Shown piece by piece: positions 26,873 to 35,835 of a stretch of 64,000 nucleotides of DNA (the first letter of the stretch is position 1; each line of letters opens with the position of its first letter). The stretch is taken from positions 9,424,001-9,488,000 of the forward strand of contig NZ_CP108513.1 of assembly GCF_035989285.1 (NCBI RefSeq). The letters run 5' to 3'. Position numbers and translations under genes: made by a program. The DNA is from Streptomyces sp. NBC_01235. GTDB lineage: Bacteria; Actinomycetota; Actinomycetes; Streptomycetales; Streptomycetaceae. Under the pieces are notes generated by a model, which searched no databases, was not told the origin of the DNA, and saw only the letters and a list, made by a program, of their open reading frames with translations.

Positions 26873-27820
26873 ATGCCCGCGAAGGGTAAGCACCGCCGTC
26901 CGAAGACCCAGCGCTTCACTCGCTCCATCGCCGTCGCCGGAACCGGCGGCGCCGCGCTCGCCCTTCCGCTCATGGGTGCCACCGGCGCCCACGCGGCTCC
27001 CTCGCAGTCCGCTGCGCAGACGGTTTCCCAGTCCGTTTCGCAGTCTGTTTCGGAAAAGGCCGTGCAGTCCGTTCCGGTGGCGCAGAAGAAGGTCATTGCC
27101 ACGAGTGCCAGGACCTATACCGTGCGGTCCGGCGACTACCTCTCGAAGATAGCCGACGAGCAGAACGTCAGCGGTGGCTGGCAGAAGCTGTACCAGGACA
27201 ACCGCCAGGCCGTCGGCAGCGACCCGTCGCTGATCCACCCCGGTCTGAAGCTCTCGATCGGCAAGAAGGCCACGACCGGCAGCGCCGGGTCGTCGTCCGG
27301 TTCGTCCTCCTCCTCGAAGACGTCCGACAAGAAGGCCTCGTCCTCGTCGTCCGGTTCGTCCTCCTCGAAGATGATCACCCAGGCCGCCGAGAGCAGCACC
27401 AGCACCTCCAGCGGTTACACCCTCCCCGTGGCCGGCGCGACCGTGGGAACCGGGTACCACGTGGCCGGCAGCATGTGGTCCAGCGGCTACCACACCGGCG
27501 TGGACTTCGTCGTCCCGACCGGCACCTCCCTCAAGGCCGTGGGCGCGGGCACCGTCGTCTCCGCGGGCTGGGGCGGGGCGTACGGCAATCAGGTCGTCAT
27601 CAAGCTCGCCGACGGCTACTACGCCCAGTACGGCCACCTCTCCCAGCTCTCCGTCTCGGCCGGCCAGGCCGTGACCGCGGGCCAGCAGGTCGGGCTCTCC
27701 GGCGCGACCGGCAACGTGACCGGCCCGCACCTGCACTTCGAGATCCGCACCACGCCGGACTACGGCTCCGACGTGGACCCGGTCGCCTACCTCCGCTCGC
27801 ACGGCGTCGCCGTCGGCTGA
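26873..27820 (+). CDS. Secreted LysM and M23 peptidase, cell-wall remodelling
   Basis: 315 residues. A basic N-terminus and hydrophobic stretch (SIAVAGTGGAALALPLMGATGAHA) form a signal peptide. A LysM peptidoglycan-binding domain (YTVRSGDYLSKIADEQN, about residues 82-128) is followed by a Ser/Lys-rich linker. The C-terminal M23 (lysostaphin-type) domain has the zinc motifs HTGVD and HLHFEIR. It probably cuts peptide crosslinks of the wall. The preceding ydaO riboswitch places it with other c-di-AMP-controlled Streptomyces wall hydrolases. It is monocistronic with a strong terminator. Confidence 0.93.
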   Translation: MPAKGKHRRPKTQRFTRSIAVAGTGGAALALPLMGATGAHAAPSQSAAQTVSQSVSQSVSEKAVQSVPVAQKKVIATSARTYTVRSGDYLSKIADEQNVSGGWQKLYQDNRQAVGSDPSLIHPGLKLSIGKKATTGSAGSSSGSSSSSKTSDKKASSSSSGSSSSKMITQAAESSTSTSSGYTLPVAGATVGTGYHVAGSMWSSGYHTGVDFVVPTGTSLKAVGAGTVVSAGWGGAYGNQVVIKLADGYYAQYGHLSQLSVSAGQAVTAGQQVGLSGATGNVTGPHLHFEIRTTPDYGSDVDPVAYLRSHGVAVG

Positions 27821-27859
27821 CCCCGCCGACGACCACACGCCTGACACGCCTGACACGCT

Positions 27860-27899
27860 GCCGAAGGCCGGACCCCGATCCCCGGGTCCGGCCTTCGGC
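27860..27899 (+). terminator. Terminator of the M23 peptidase gene
   Basis: A 16-bp stem (GCCGAAGGCCGGACCC and its complement) with an 8-nt loop, 40 bp after the stop codon. It is one of the strongest hairpins in the window. Confidence 0.9.
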
Positions 27900-28097
27900 G
27901 TATCCGCGTGTCCGAGATGCCTGACGTGTCCGGTGTGCCCGGCGCGCGCCGACCGGTGCGTGCGACTTTGCGCCTTCATGATCGTTTCATTGCGGTCGTA
28001 TGGCGGCCCTTTTCGCCCCATCGACAGGCGGGGCGGAGTGGGGCCACAGTGATCTCCGTCAGGGAGCAAGCGCTTTCTACCACCCTCGGAGGTCCCC

Positions 28098-28880
28098 GTG
28101 TCAAGCGTCGAACGACGCACCGTCGGCAAGGGCGCCGCAGCCGCGGGCGCCGCCCCGTTCTCCTGGGCCCTGTCCCGCAGCGCCGCCGTGGCCGACGGCG
28201 CCGCCATCGACACCGAGCCGCACCGGCCGGTGGGCGGCGCGCCCGCCGGCCGGAGCGGAGGTTCGGATTCGCCACGGCCGACGGCGACGAAGAGCCCCTC
28301 CAGAGCCGGGTCACCGTCGGCCGAGGTGTCGGCGGGCGGGGCGATGTGTCGGTCGGGTCCGGCACCGGCGGGGGAGGCCTTTCGGTGGCCTGGCTCGTCC
28401 ACCGCCGACGTGACCCGGCCCGGCGCGGGCGTCTTCAACGTCCGGGACGGGAGGGTCTCCCCCCACCACGCCCAGCGTCAACTTCCGTAATCTGGTGGAT
28501 CGGTGACAAGGCGTCAGAACTGCTCGTCTTCAACCGCGTCGAGAAGTGGGACCCGGTGACCGAGGCCGGCGCGACGGTGTTCGACCCTCCCGGTGTCGTC
28601 TCCGACGTCCGCGGCGCCACCCCCTGCTACGGCGACCTCCTCGGCGACTGCCGCGAGGAGATCCTCGCCGAGACCGCCGACCACACCGCCCTGCGCCTCC
28701 ACACCACCACCGAAACCGACCGGTACCCGCTTGTGCACGCTCGCCCAGAACCCCGCCTGCCGCCTCGGCCGGACCCGTCCGCGGGTACCTCCAGTCCACG
28801 TACACCGACCACTGCCTCGGCACCGGGACCCGTCGTGTCCCCGAGCCGTCCCTCACCATCCCCGCCCACCGAAGGAGCCG
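28098..28880 (+). pseudogene. Decayed PL11 rhamnogalacturonan lyase remnant
   Basis: Pieces of a secreted polysaccharide lyase family 11 enzyme appear in three frames. The start is a Tat-like leader at 28098 (SSVERRTVGKGAAAAGAAPF). The body is frame-shifted (IWWIGDKASELL, GDLLGDCREEILAETADHTA, LRLHTTTETDRY about 28490-28725). Then comes CTLAQNPACRLG in the next frame, and GYLQSTYTDHCLGTG...VPEPSLTIP in the third. Intact PL11 enzymes exceed 600 residues, so most of the catalytic core is deleted. No continuous frame can yield the enzyme. Assignment rests on remembered family motifs. Confidence 0.72.
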
Positions 28881-28886
28881 TTTCCC

Positions 28887-29594
28887 GTGACGACCAAGCG
28901 CAGAGCGTTCGGAGCCCTCGCCGTCGGCGCCGCCCTCGCCGCCCTCGCCCCCGCGGCCACCGCGAACGCCCGCCCCCGCCACCGCCGCCTGATCGCCCAC
29001 GACGACTTCCGCCACGGTCTGCGCCAGTGGGCCGTGGAACTGGAGAGGGGCGGCACCGTCACCGCCTCCCGCGGCACGCTGGAGGTCGACGTGCCCGCCG
29101 GGGCGACGATCTGGTTCAAGCGGCCGTTCGCGGGGCCGTACGTCCTCGAATACGTCGCCACGCCCGTCTCCGCGGGCGGGATCAACGACCGTGTGTCCGA
29201 CCTCAACAACTTCTGGAACGCCGTCGACGTCCGCTCCCCGGACGACCTGTTCGCCACCCCGCGCGGCGGGGCCCTCGCCGAGTACGACCATCTCAAGGCG
29301 TACTACGTCGGATACGGCGCCAACACCAACACCACCACCCGGCTGCGCCGCTACGTCGGCGAGGCCGGCGTGCGCCCGCTGGTCTACGACTACACCGAGC
29401 CGCTGCTCGTGGCGAACGAGCCGAACCACGTCCGGATCGTCTCCGACGGCTCGGCCGTCCGCTGGTGGAACAACGGCCGGCTCGTCTTCGACTACACGGA
29501 CCCGGAGCCGTACTCGCGCGGGCACTTCGCGTTCCGGACCACCTGGAGCCACTTCCGGATCAACGACTTCCGGGCCTGGTCGCTTATTCCCTGA
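28887..29594 (+). CDS. Secreted DUF6250-type protein, probable carbohydrate-active or binding
   Basis: 235 residues. GTG start after GAAGGAG. The N-terminus TTKRRAFGALAVGAALAALAP looks like a Tat signal (KRRAFG) with cleavage near ATANA. The mature part is a single beta-rich domain (DDFRHGLRQW, GGINDRVSDLNNFW, GYGANTNTTTRLRRY, WWNNGRLVFDYTDPEPYSRGHFAFRTTWSHF) resembling DUF6250 proteins and concanavalin-like lectin or lyase folds. It follows directly on the PL11 remnant, which suggests a former pectin or rhamnogalacturonan locus. No catalytic residues can be assigned. Confidence 0.75.
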   Translation: MTTKRRAFGALAVGAALAALAPAATANARPRHRRLIAHDDFRHGLRQWAVELERGGTVTASRGTLEVDVPAGATIWFKRPFAGPYVLEYVATPVSAGGINDRVSDLNNFWNAVDVRSPDDLFATPRGGALAEYDHLKAYYVGYGANTNTTTRLRRYVGEAGVRPLVYDYTEPLLVANEPNHVRIVSDGSAVRWWNNGRLVFDYTDPEPYSRGHFAFRTTWSHFRINDFRAWSLIP

Positions 29595-29687
29595 TTGGCA
29601 CATTCTTTAGGAGTGGCTTATCTCACCGTCCGTCAACCCCTTCCTACGGTCGCGTAAGTCACATTCGAAGGTGAATCATGAACTGCT

Positions 29688-30506
29688 GTGGCAGACGATT
29701 CGAAGAATGACAACAGATCAGTGATCGGGTCGTACGTGGCGGTGGGGGACAGCTTCACCGAGGGCGTTGGCGACCCCGGCCCCGACGGGGCGTTCGTCGG
29801 CTGGGCCGACCGGTTCGCGGTACTCCTCGCGGACCGGCGGCCCGAGGGCGACTTCAACTACACCAACCTCGCGGTCCGCGGAAAGCTGCTCGACCAGATC
29901 ATGGAGGACCAACTCACCAGGGCGGTAGAGCTCGCCCCGGACCTGGTCTCCTTCTGCGCGGGCGGCAACGACATCCTCCGGCCCGGAACCGACCCGGACG
30001 AGGTCGCCGAGCGCTTCGAGCGCGCGATCGCGTCCCTGACCGCCGCAGCCGGCACGGTCATGGTGACCACCGGCTTCGACACCCGTGGCGTCCCCGTGCT
30101 CAAGCACCTGCGCGGCAAGATCGCCACCTACAACGGGCATGTCCGTGCCATCGCCGACCGGTACGGCTGTCCGGTGCTCGACCTGTGGTCCCTGAAGTCC
30201 GTGCAGGACCGCAGGGCCTGGGACGGCGACCGGCTCCACCTCTCCCCGGAGGGGCACACACGCGTGGCGCTGCGCGCCGGGCAGGTCCTCGGCCTCCAGG
30301 TTCCGGCCGACCCGGAGCAGCCCTGGCCGCTGCTCCCACCGCGCGGCACTCTCGAGGTGCGGCGCGACGACGTCCACTGGGCGCGCGAGTACCTGGTGCC
30401 GTGGATCGGACGCCGGCTGCGCGGCGAGTCCTCCGGTGACCACGTGACCGCCAAGGGCACGCTGTCGCCGGACGACATCAGGATGCGGATCGCGGCCGTG
30501 GCCTGA
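29688..30506 (+). CDS. SGNH/GDSL-family hydrolase
   Basis: 272-residue esterase/lipase-type hydrolase. Block I is AVGDSFTEGVGDPG (nucleophile Ser), block III AGGNDIL (Gly, Asn), and block V DRLHLSPEGH (Asp, His), giving the full SGNH set. There is no signal peptide, so it is probably cytoplasmic. It starts at GTG 29688 with a poor ribosome site. Substrate unknown; acyl or acetyl esters are likely. It stands alone, with the next gene 180 bp on. Confidence 0.92.
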   Translation: MADDSKNDNRSVIGSYVAVGDSFTEGVGDPGPDGAFVGWADRFAVLLADRRPEGDFNYTNLAVRGKLLDQIMEDQLTRAVELAPDLVSFCAGGNDILRPGTDPDEVAERFERAIASLTAAAGTVMVTTGFDTRGVPVLKHLRGKIATYNGHVRAIADRYGCPVLDLWSLKSVQDRRAWDGDRLHLSPEGHTRVALRAGQVLGLQVPADPEQPWPLLPPRGTLEVRRDDVHWAREYLVPWIGRRLRGESSGDHVTAKGTLSPDDIRMRIAAVA

Positions 30507-30688
30507 GCAGGTGACCCCGGGGGAGCGCGGTCGGCCGTCGAGGCCGTACGGCAGGCCGCTCCACCAGTGAGGTGAGCGCACGGGAGTGGTGCGCGGGCGG
30601 GGGCCGGTACGGGTGCTGGGATGACCGCACCCGCATCCGCCCCCTCCGCACACCGTCCCCGCCCGACACCTCGAAGGACCGGACCCGC

Positions 30689-31447
30689 ATGCCCCTTCCC
30701 CGTACGCCCGCCGCCGCGGCGCTCGTCGCCCTGCTCGCCCTGGGCGTCCCGGCACTCGCCGCGCCCACGGCCGCCGCGGCGCCCGCCCCACCCGCCGCGG
30801 CCGTCCGGCTCGCGCCGGTCAGCCCCGCCACCGTGACGGTGACCGGCGAGGGAGGCGCGAGCGCACCGCCCGACCTCGCGGTCGTCGGCGCCGGCGTCGA
30901 GGCCTCCGCCAAGACCTCGCAGGCCGCACTGGAGACCCAGAACAAGGCGGCCGCCGCGCTGCTGGGCGCCGTTCGCGCCCAGGGCGTCGCCGACCGGGAC
31001 ATCCGCACGGAGAGCGTCTTCCTCAATCCCGTCTACGACTACACGGGCAGCACCGCGCGGTTGAAGGGCTACCAGGCCGCGCAGTCCTTCTCCGTGAAGG
31101 TGCGCGAGGTGGCGAGGACCGGCGCGGTCCTCCAGGCCATCACCGACGTCACCGGCGACGCGGCCCGGATCAACTCCGTGGCCTTCGGCCTTTCCGATCC
31201 CGCCCCATTGAGGGCCCGCGCCCGCCAGGCCGCGCACGACGACGCCCGCACCAAGGCCGCGCAGTACGCCCGTCTCAGCGGCCGCCGGCTGGGCCGGCTC
31301 GTCTCGCTCAGCGAGGACGCGTCCAGCTCGCCGCGCCCCGTGCCGTCGGCCGGGGACACCCCCGGTGTCGGTACCGGCGCCGCGCCTGTCGCCCCCGGCG
31401 AGATCCGGGCGACGGCGACCGTGACCGTGGTGTACGAGCTGGACTGA
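30689..31447 (+). CDS. Secreted SIMPL-domain protein (DUF541)
   Basis: 252 residues. A signal peptide (MPLPRTPAAAALVALLALGVPALAAP) is followed by a SIMPL domain (VTVTGEGGASAPPDLAVVGAGVEA; IRTESVFLNPVYDY; YQAAQSFSVKVREV; AREVARTGAV-type segments). This domain occurs in envelope proteins such as E. coli YggE and BP26, and its biochemical role is poorly known. ATG 30689 is chosen because GAAGGA lies 11 bp upstream and a signal peptide begins there. The frame extends 39 codons upstream without a signal. Confidence 0.88.
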   Translation: MPLPRTPAAAALVALLALGVPALAAPTAAAAPAPPAAAVRLAPVSPATVTVTGEGGASAPPDLAVVGAGVEASAKTSQAALETQNKAAAALLGAVRAQGVADRDIRTESVFLNPVYDYTGSTARLKGYQAAQSFSVKVREVARTGAVLQAITDVTGDAARINSVAFGLSDPAPLRARARQAAHDDARTKAAQYARLSGRRLGRLVSLSEDASSSPRPVPSAGDTPGVGTGAAPVAPGEIRATATVTVVYELD

Positions 31448-31503
31448 GCGGGGACGGGCCGCCGGGCCCGGCCGGGTCGGGCGGGTGCCGGCCGCGGCCG
31501 CTC

Positions 31504-32124
31504 TCAGCGCTCCTGGGCGCTCAACGTCTCGGGGCCCAGCCCGAGTTCCCGGGCCAGCGCCTCGTCGACCCACTCCTGCGCGCGGGCCCGGGACACCGCG
31601 CCCGCATAGGACGTCAGCTGTACGGCGAGCCCGTCCAGCAGGGCCGTCAGCCGCAGGGCCGTGCCCGCCGGGTCCGGGCAGCGGAACTCGCCCGCGGCCA
31701 CGCCCTCCGCGATCACCTCGGCGAGCGCGGCCTTCCACTCCTTGTCGAGGTCCCGGGCGACCTCCCGCAGCGCCGGCTCGCGCAACGACACCGCCCAGCC
31801 CTCGATCCACAGCCGCCAGCCCTTGGCCTGGCCCGTGGGCGCGTACCAGCGCACGGCCGACCGCAACCGACGCAGTGCCGTGCTCCGGCGGCCGACCAGC
31901 TTGCGCAGACGCGCCAAGTCGTCCTCGGCCGCGTAGGCGAACGCGTCGGCGACCAGCTTCTCCTTCGTCGAGAAGTGGTAGAGCACCAGCGCGTTGCTCA
32001 CCCCGAGGGCCGCGGCGACGTCGGCGATCCTGACCGCCGCCACGCCCCGCGCCTCGATCTGTTCGATGGCGGCCCGCAGCAGTTCCTCACGCCGCTCGGC
32101 CACACTCAACCGGACCCTTGCCAC
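31504..32124 (-). CDS. TetR-family transcriptional regulator
   Basis: 206 residues. N-terminal HTH (RREELLRAAIEQIEARGVAAVRIADVAAALGVSNALVLYHFSTKEKLV, about residues 11-58) and an all-helical ligand-binding C-terminus. It lies 9 bp downstream of the dehydrogenase gene on the same strand and so is probably co-transcribed with it. A TACTGA/TCAGTA palindrome at 33421 in the shared promoter is a candidate operator. The ligand is unknown. Confidence 0.92.
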   Translation of the reverse strand: MARVRLSVAERREELLRAAIEQIEARGVAAVRIADVAAALGVSNALVLYHFSTKEKLVADAFAYAAEDDLARLRKLVGRRSTALRRLRSAVRWYAPTGQAKGWRLWIEGWAVSLREPALREVARDLDKEWKAALAEVIAEGVAAGEFRCPDPAGTALRLTALLDGLAVQLTSYAGAVSRARAQEWVDEALARELGLGPETLSAQER

Positions 32125-32133
32125 GCCGTCACC

Positions 32134-33375
32134 CTAATCCGTCGGCGCGAGGCCCGCCGGACCGGCCGGTTTCGTCGGAGCGGGCCCGCACGGCACCGGG
32201 CGGTGGCGGCCGAACCGTTCCGCGATCACCGGAAGCCGCCGCGCGGCGATCGCGTGCGCGGCGGCCCGGGGCGTCGTCCCGTCCGCCTGCGCGCGAGCCA
32301 GCACGACTTCCACCAGGGCGCGCATCGAGCGGCGCGTGTACGCGAAGGCCTCGTCGGCGTCCGCGCCGATGTCGCCGAACAGCGTCCACCACCACCAGGC
32401 GTTGGTCCCGGAGTTGACGACGACGTCCGGCAGCACGCTCACCCCGCGCGCGTGCAGCAGCGCCTCCGCCTCCGGCAGGACGGGCATGTTCGCCGCCTCA
32501 GCGATCCACCGGGCGCCGATGAGCTCCTGCTCCTCGACCCCGATCGCGTACGACACCGCGGCCGGCACGAGCACCTCCGCGTCCGCCGACAGCCAGGCGT
32601 CGCCCGGCAGTTCGAGGTCCCCGGAGCGCAGCGCGGCCCGGTCCACGGTGCCGTGCGCGTCCCGCGCGGCCAGCAGCGCCTCGACGTCGAGACCGGCCGG
32701 GTTGGCGATCGTGCCCTTGATGTCGGCGACGGCCACGACCGTCAGCCCCGCGCGCGTGAGGAAACGCGCCGTGGCCCCGCCCATCGTGCCCAGCCCCTGG
32801 AGGGCGACCCGGGTCCCGGCGTACGCGACCCCGGCCCGGTCCAGGGCGGTCAGCACGGACTCGGCGACCCCCAAGCCGCCGACCAGCTCGTCCAGTCCGA
32901 TGCCGTCCACCTCGACGGCGAAGGCGGCCGCGAGCCGCGCGCGGGCCGCGGCCTCGTCGTCGAGCAGCGGGTAGACCGCCTGCACGGACGACACCAGCCC
33001 CGCCTCGGCGGCCGCCCGGTCCACCAGGTCCTGGGTGAGGCCCAGGTCCTCGCCGGTGGTCCAGCAGCTCTCCACGTACGGGCGCACCGCGCGCAGGTAC
33101 CGCACCAGCAGCCCGTACGCCTCCGGATCCCGGGGATCGCAGTCGATGCCGCCCTTGGCACCGCCCAGGGGGACATAGCGGGCCTCCGGGTCGTAGTGCA
33201 GGGCCTCCTTGAGGCTCATGCCGCGGGCGAGCCCGGCCACCTCCTCCAGGGTGCACCCCGGCCGCATCCGCAGCCCGCCGCTGCAGACGCCGCGCACGAG
33301 CCGGTCGACGACCAGGAAGCCCTGGCGGCCGGTGACGTGGTCGGTCCAGGTGAGCGACAGGAAGGGGGCGGTCAT
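32134..33375 (-). CDS. Glu/Leu/Phe/Val dehydrogenase
   Basis: 413-residue amino acid dehydrogenase. The N-terminal catalytic domain has GGLRMRPGCT, MSLKEALHYDP and PLGGAKGGIDCDPRD, with the catalytic Lys in GGAKGG. The C-terminal Rossmann domain has VALQGLGTMGGATARFL. It oxidatively deaminates an amino acid to the 2-oxo acid or runs in reverse. The CSGGLRM segment fits glutamate- or branched-chain-type members, but substrate is not decidable here. The start at 33375 follows a GAGGAG-type site. It is divergent from the metallo-hydrolase and followed by tetR. Confidence 0.88.
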   Translation of the reverse strand: MTAPFLSLTWTDHVTGRQGFLVVDRLVRGVCSGGLRMRPGCTLEEVAGLARGMSLKEALHYDPEARYVPLGGAKGGIDCDPRDPEAYGLLVRYLRAVRPYVESCWTTGEDLGLTQDLVDRAAAEAGLVSSVQAVYPLLDDEAAARARLAAAFAVEVDGIGLDELVGGLGVAESVLTALDRAGVAYAGTRVALQGLGTMGGATARFLTRAGLTVVAVADIKGTIANPAGLDVEALLAARDAHGTVDRAALRSGDLELPGDAWLSADAEVLVPAAVSYAIGVEEQELIGARWIAEAANMPVLPEAEALLHARGVSVLPDVVVNSGTNAWWWWTLFGDIGADADEAFAYTRRSMRALVEVVLARAQADGTTPRAAAHAIAARRLPVIAERFGRHRPVPCGPAPTKPAGPAGLAPTD

Positions 33376-33420
33376 ACGGGCTCCTCGACCGGCGCGGGCG
33401 GTGCCCGGGAAAACGACTGG

Positions 33421-33440
33421 TACTGAACTGTGAGTCAGTA
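33421..33440. promoter_or_regulatory. Operator-like palindrome in gdh/MBL divergent promoter
   Basis: TACTGAACTGTGAGTCAGTA has perfect 6-bp outer arms (TACTGA/TCAGTA) and an 8-bp centre. It is 46-65 bp upstream of the dehydrogenase start and is suited to a TetR dimer. The gene of a TetR protein is second in that operon. Confidence 0.5.
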
Positions 33441-33561
33441 TCGGAAGGCCGTGGTAGCCGTGTCAAAAGCGGGTTCGCGGCCCGGTGCGACCAGGGCGGC
33501 CCCGTCTTGTCGGAGGGGGCGACCATAATGGAACGCCTCAGCGACTCCACCTGGAGGTACC

Positions 33562-34791
33562 GTGTCCGGTTTCCGTTCCCTGAGCTCCGGGCTCCGCGCT
33601 CCGCAGCCCGAGGCCTTCGGCGCGGACCCAAGCGGTGAGCGCATGGCGCGCATCCGCAGATCGCCCCACTTCAAGGACGGGGTGTTCCAGAACCCCGGCG
33701 GCCCGGCGCAGATCCGCCCCTCGGGCGGCGGGATGATCGACTTCGCCAAGAACTTCTTCGACAAGGAGAAGCGCTCCCGCCGGGCCCCCACGGGGAGGAT
33801 CCCGGTGCACGCCACCACCCTCGCCGACCTCGCCGCGCCGCCCGCCACGGGCCTGCGCCTGACGTGGATGGGGCACGCCAGTGTGCTCGCGGAGATCGAC
33901 GGGCAGCGGGTCCTGTTCGATCCCGTCTGGGGAATGCGCTGCTCCCCGTTCCCCTTCGCGGGACCCAAGCGGCTGCACCCGGTCCCGCTCCCGCTGGCCG
34001 CGCTGGGCCCGGTCGACGTCATCGTCATCTCGCACGACCACTACGACCACCTGGACATGCCCACGATCAAGGCACTGGCGGGCACGGACACCCTTTTCGC
34101 CGTGCCGCTCGGCGTCGGCGCCCACCTCGAACGCTGGGGCGTCTCCGCCGACAGGCTGCGCGAGCTGGACTGGCACGAGGCGACGAAGGTGGGCGGCCTC
34201 ACCCTGACCGCCACCCCGGCCCGCCACTTCTGCGGCCGCGGCCTGCGCAACACCCAGCACACCCTGTGGGCCTCCTGGGTGGTCGCCGGCGAGGAGCACC
34301 GGATCTACCACAGCGGCGACACCGGCTACTTCGAGGGCTTCAAGGACATCGGCGCCGACCACGGGCCGTTCGACGCGACGATGATCCAGATCGGCGCGTA
34401 CTCGGACTTCTGGCCCGACGACGACCCGAACTCCGCGCCGTTGCCCGGCGGCTGGCCGGACATTCACATGAACCCCGCTCAGGGCGTCCAGACGCACCTC
34501 GACCTGCAAGGAGGAGAGGCGAGCGGGGTCCTGCTCCCGATCCACTGGGGTTCGTTCACTCTCTCGCTGCACCCCTGGGCGGAGCCCGGCGAGTGGACAC
34601 TGGCCGCGGCGAAGGCGGTCGGGCAGGCGGTCGCTCTGCCCGTCCCGGGCCTGCCGTTCGAGCCCGCGGGTGACGTTCCCGCGCATCCCTGGTGGCGGGA
34701 TGTGTCGGCGCCCCTCAACCGCCTGTGGCCCGTCCCGGCGATCGCTTCGAAGACGACGCGCGAAGACCTCGATCTCGTGGGCGAGGGCTGA
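33562..34791 (+). CDS. MBL-fold metallo-hydrolase, NAPE-PLD/UlaG-like
   Basis: 409 residues. The metal-binding motif is SHDHYDHLD (HxHxDH). Later ligands are in TPARHFCGRG and HSGDTGYFEGF, and a C-terminal PIHWGSFTLS carries another His. The N-terminal segment (FQNPGG, and GGMIDFAKNFF) resembles the outer-membrane NAPE-PLD-like family that hydrolyses phosphodiester lipids. The substrate is unproven. GTG start 8 bp after GGAGG. No signal peptide. It is transcribed away from gdh-tetR, with which it may share the operator at 33421. Confidence 0.88.
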   Translation: MSGFRSLSSGLRAPQPEAFGADPSGERMARIRRSPHFKDGVFQNPGGPAQIRPSGGGMIDFAKNFFDKEKRSRRAPTGRIPVHATTLADLAAPPATGLRLTWMGHASVLAEIDGQRVLFDPVWGMRCSPFPFAGPKRLHPVPLPLAALGPVDVIVISHDHYDHLDMPTIKALAGTDTLFAVPLGVGAHLERWGVSADRLRELDWHEATKVGGLTLTATPARHFCGRGLRNTQHTLWASWVVAGEEHRIYHSGDTGYFEGFKDIGADHGPFDATMIQIGAYSDFWPDDDPNSAPLPGGWPDIHMNPAQGVQTHLDLQGGEASGVLLPIHWGSFTLSLHPWAEPGEWTLAAAKAVGQAVALPVPGLPFEPAGDVPAHPWWRDVSAPLNRLWPVPAIASKTTREDLDLVGEG

Positions 34792-35544
34792 GACCGGGGC
34801 GGCTCGGGAGCGGACCGGGCGACAGCGCCCTTTTGGCCGTGCCTTGACGAGGGCAACTCGACGACCTCCACCTACGATCCCGAACTCGGCCCCTGGGCAC
34901 CGCGGTCAGAGGCCTCGGACGCCGAAGTGACGGTGGTGCGGCACGAGTCGGCAACCTTGATCGCACGGTTGCCCGGGTACCGGTCGGCCGGGACGGGGCC
35001 TCGCGGCCGATGGCGCCGTCCAGCGGGGCGGCGAAACGATCCGACTCGTGCGCGCTCCACGTGCCGGGGCGCGACGACGAACTCGTGGCGTGCGGCTGCA
35101 CCGTCCGCCCAAGTCACCCGGCAGGCCGCGCTGCGGACATCGAGCCCGGTGCTCCGGACGGTCGCGGTGAGCGCGCGGATGTAAGCCACCGACCTCGCGC
35201 CCTCACCCGCCGCCTCGGTGCCTCCCGACTCCTCCACCTCGCCGCCCTCGCCGACCAATGGGCGCCACTGTCCTGGCGAGACGCCTACCCCCAGGGGCTG
35301 ACCGCCTTTGTCGGCGGACTCCTCACCCAAGCCGCGGCGGCAACACCACAGTGACGAGACCGCTGATCCGAAGGAGGGTGACACGCGAAGGCGACCCCTG
35401 TTCGTGATCGAAGTCGGTCCGCACGAGGCAGGCCCGGAAGTCAAGGCCACGGCCAATACAGTGCGTGACGATCCGAGGGGTTCGGCCGGGGGAGGTGAAG
35501 CGCCGGGGGCCGTTCCGGCGGGCCGGTCGGGGTGAGGGAAAGCC
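34792..35544. other. Gene-poor stretch, no confident coding sequence
   Basis: About 750 bp with open frames on both strands but no recognisable protein. The best candidates are a plus-strand segment (AALADQWAPLSWRDAYPQGL and VGGLLTQAAA, about 35220-35350) and a minus-strand segment (SVAYIRALTATVRSTGLDVRS, about 35040-35190). Neither has a good ribosome site, full domain or consistent third-position GC. It looks like eroded coding DNA rather than a regulatory leader. A strong hairpin closes the region at 35545. Confidence 0.45.
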
Positions 35545-35588
35545 GGCGGCACGGACCGGGAGATGTGGGCCCCCCGGTCCGTGCCGCC
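35545..35588. terminator. Strong 16-bp hairpin terminator
   Basis: GGCGGCACGGACCGGG (35545-35560) pairs perfectly with 35573-35588 across a 12-nt loop. No intact gene ends just before it on either strand, so it may be the surviving terminator of the eroded region to the left. The 250 bp from here to the conservon start hold its promoter; I cannot fix the -35/-10. Confidence 0.8.
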
Positions 35589-35835
35589 CTTCTGGGATCA
35601 CCTCTGACCAGGTCTGATCGACTTCTTTCGCGGATGCGCCTTGACTCTCCCTGACTTATCGGTCTGCCGTGCGAAGCCTCATACCAGAGCGGGACGGTCT
35701 CTGTGAGACTTTGTCAACTGCCCACCGCACATGATGCGTTGCCGACTACTGTGAGTGGCCGTCGGGCGACACCGGGCCGAAATCTTGGCTCTCCCGACCG
35801 ACAGCCAGGCTCGACGGACCAGTACGAGGACACCG

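Noticed and set aside
27908..29674. 588-codon plus-strand frame covering the PL11 remnant and the DUF6250 gene
   Set aside because: Only the middle part (about 28490-28725) matches a protein family; the rest is out of phase with the Tat leader and with DUF6250, so it is not one gene.
34872..35552. Minus-strand 226-codon frame in the gene-poor stretch
   Set aside because: No ribosome site at its start, no recognised domain, and an improbable composition; kept only as part of an unexplained region.
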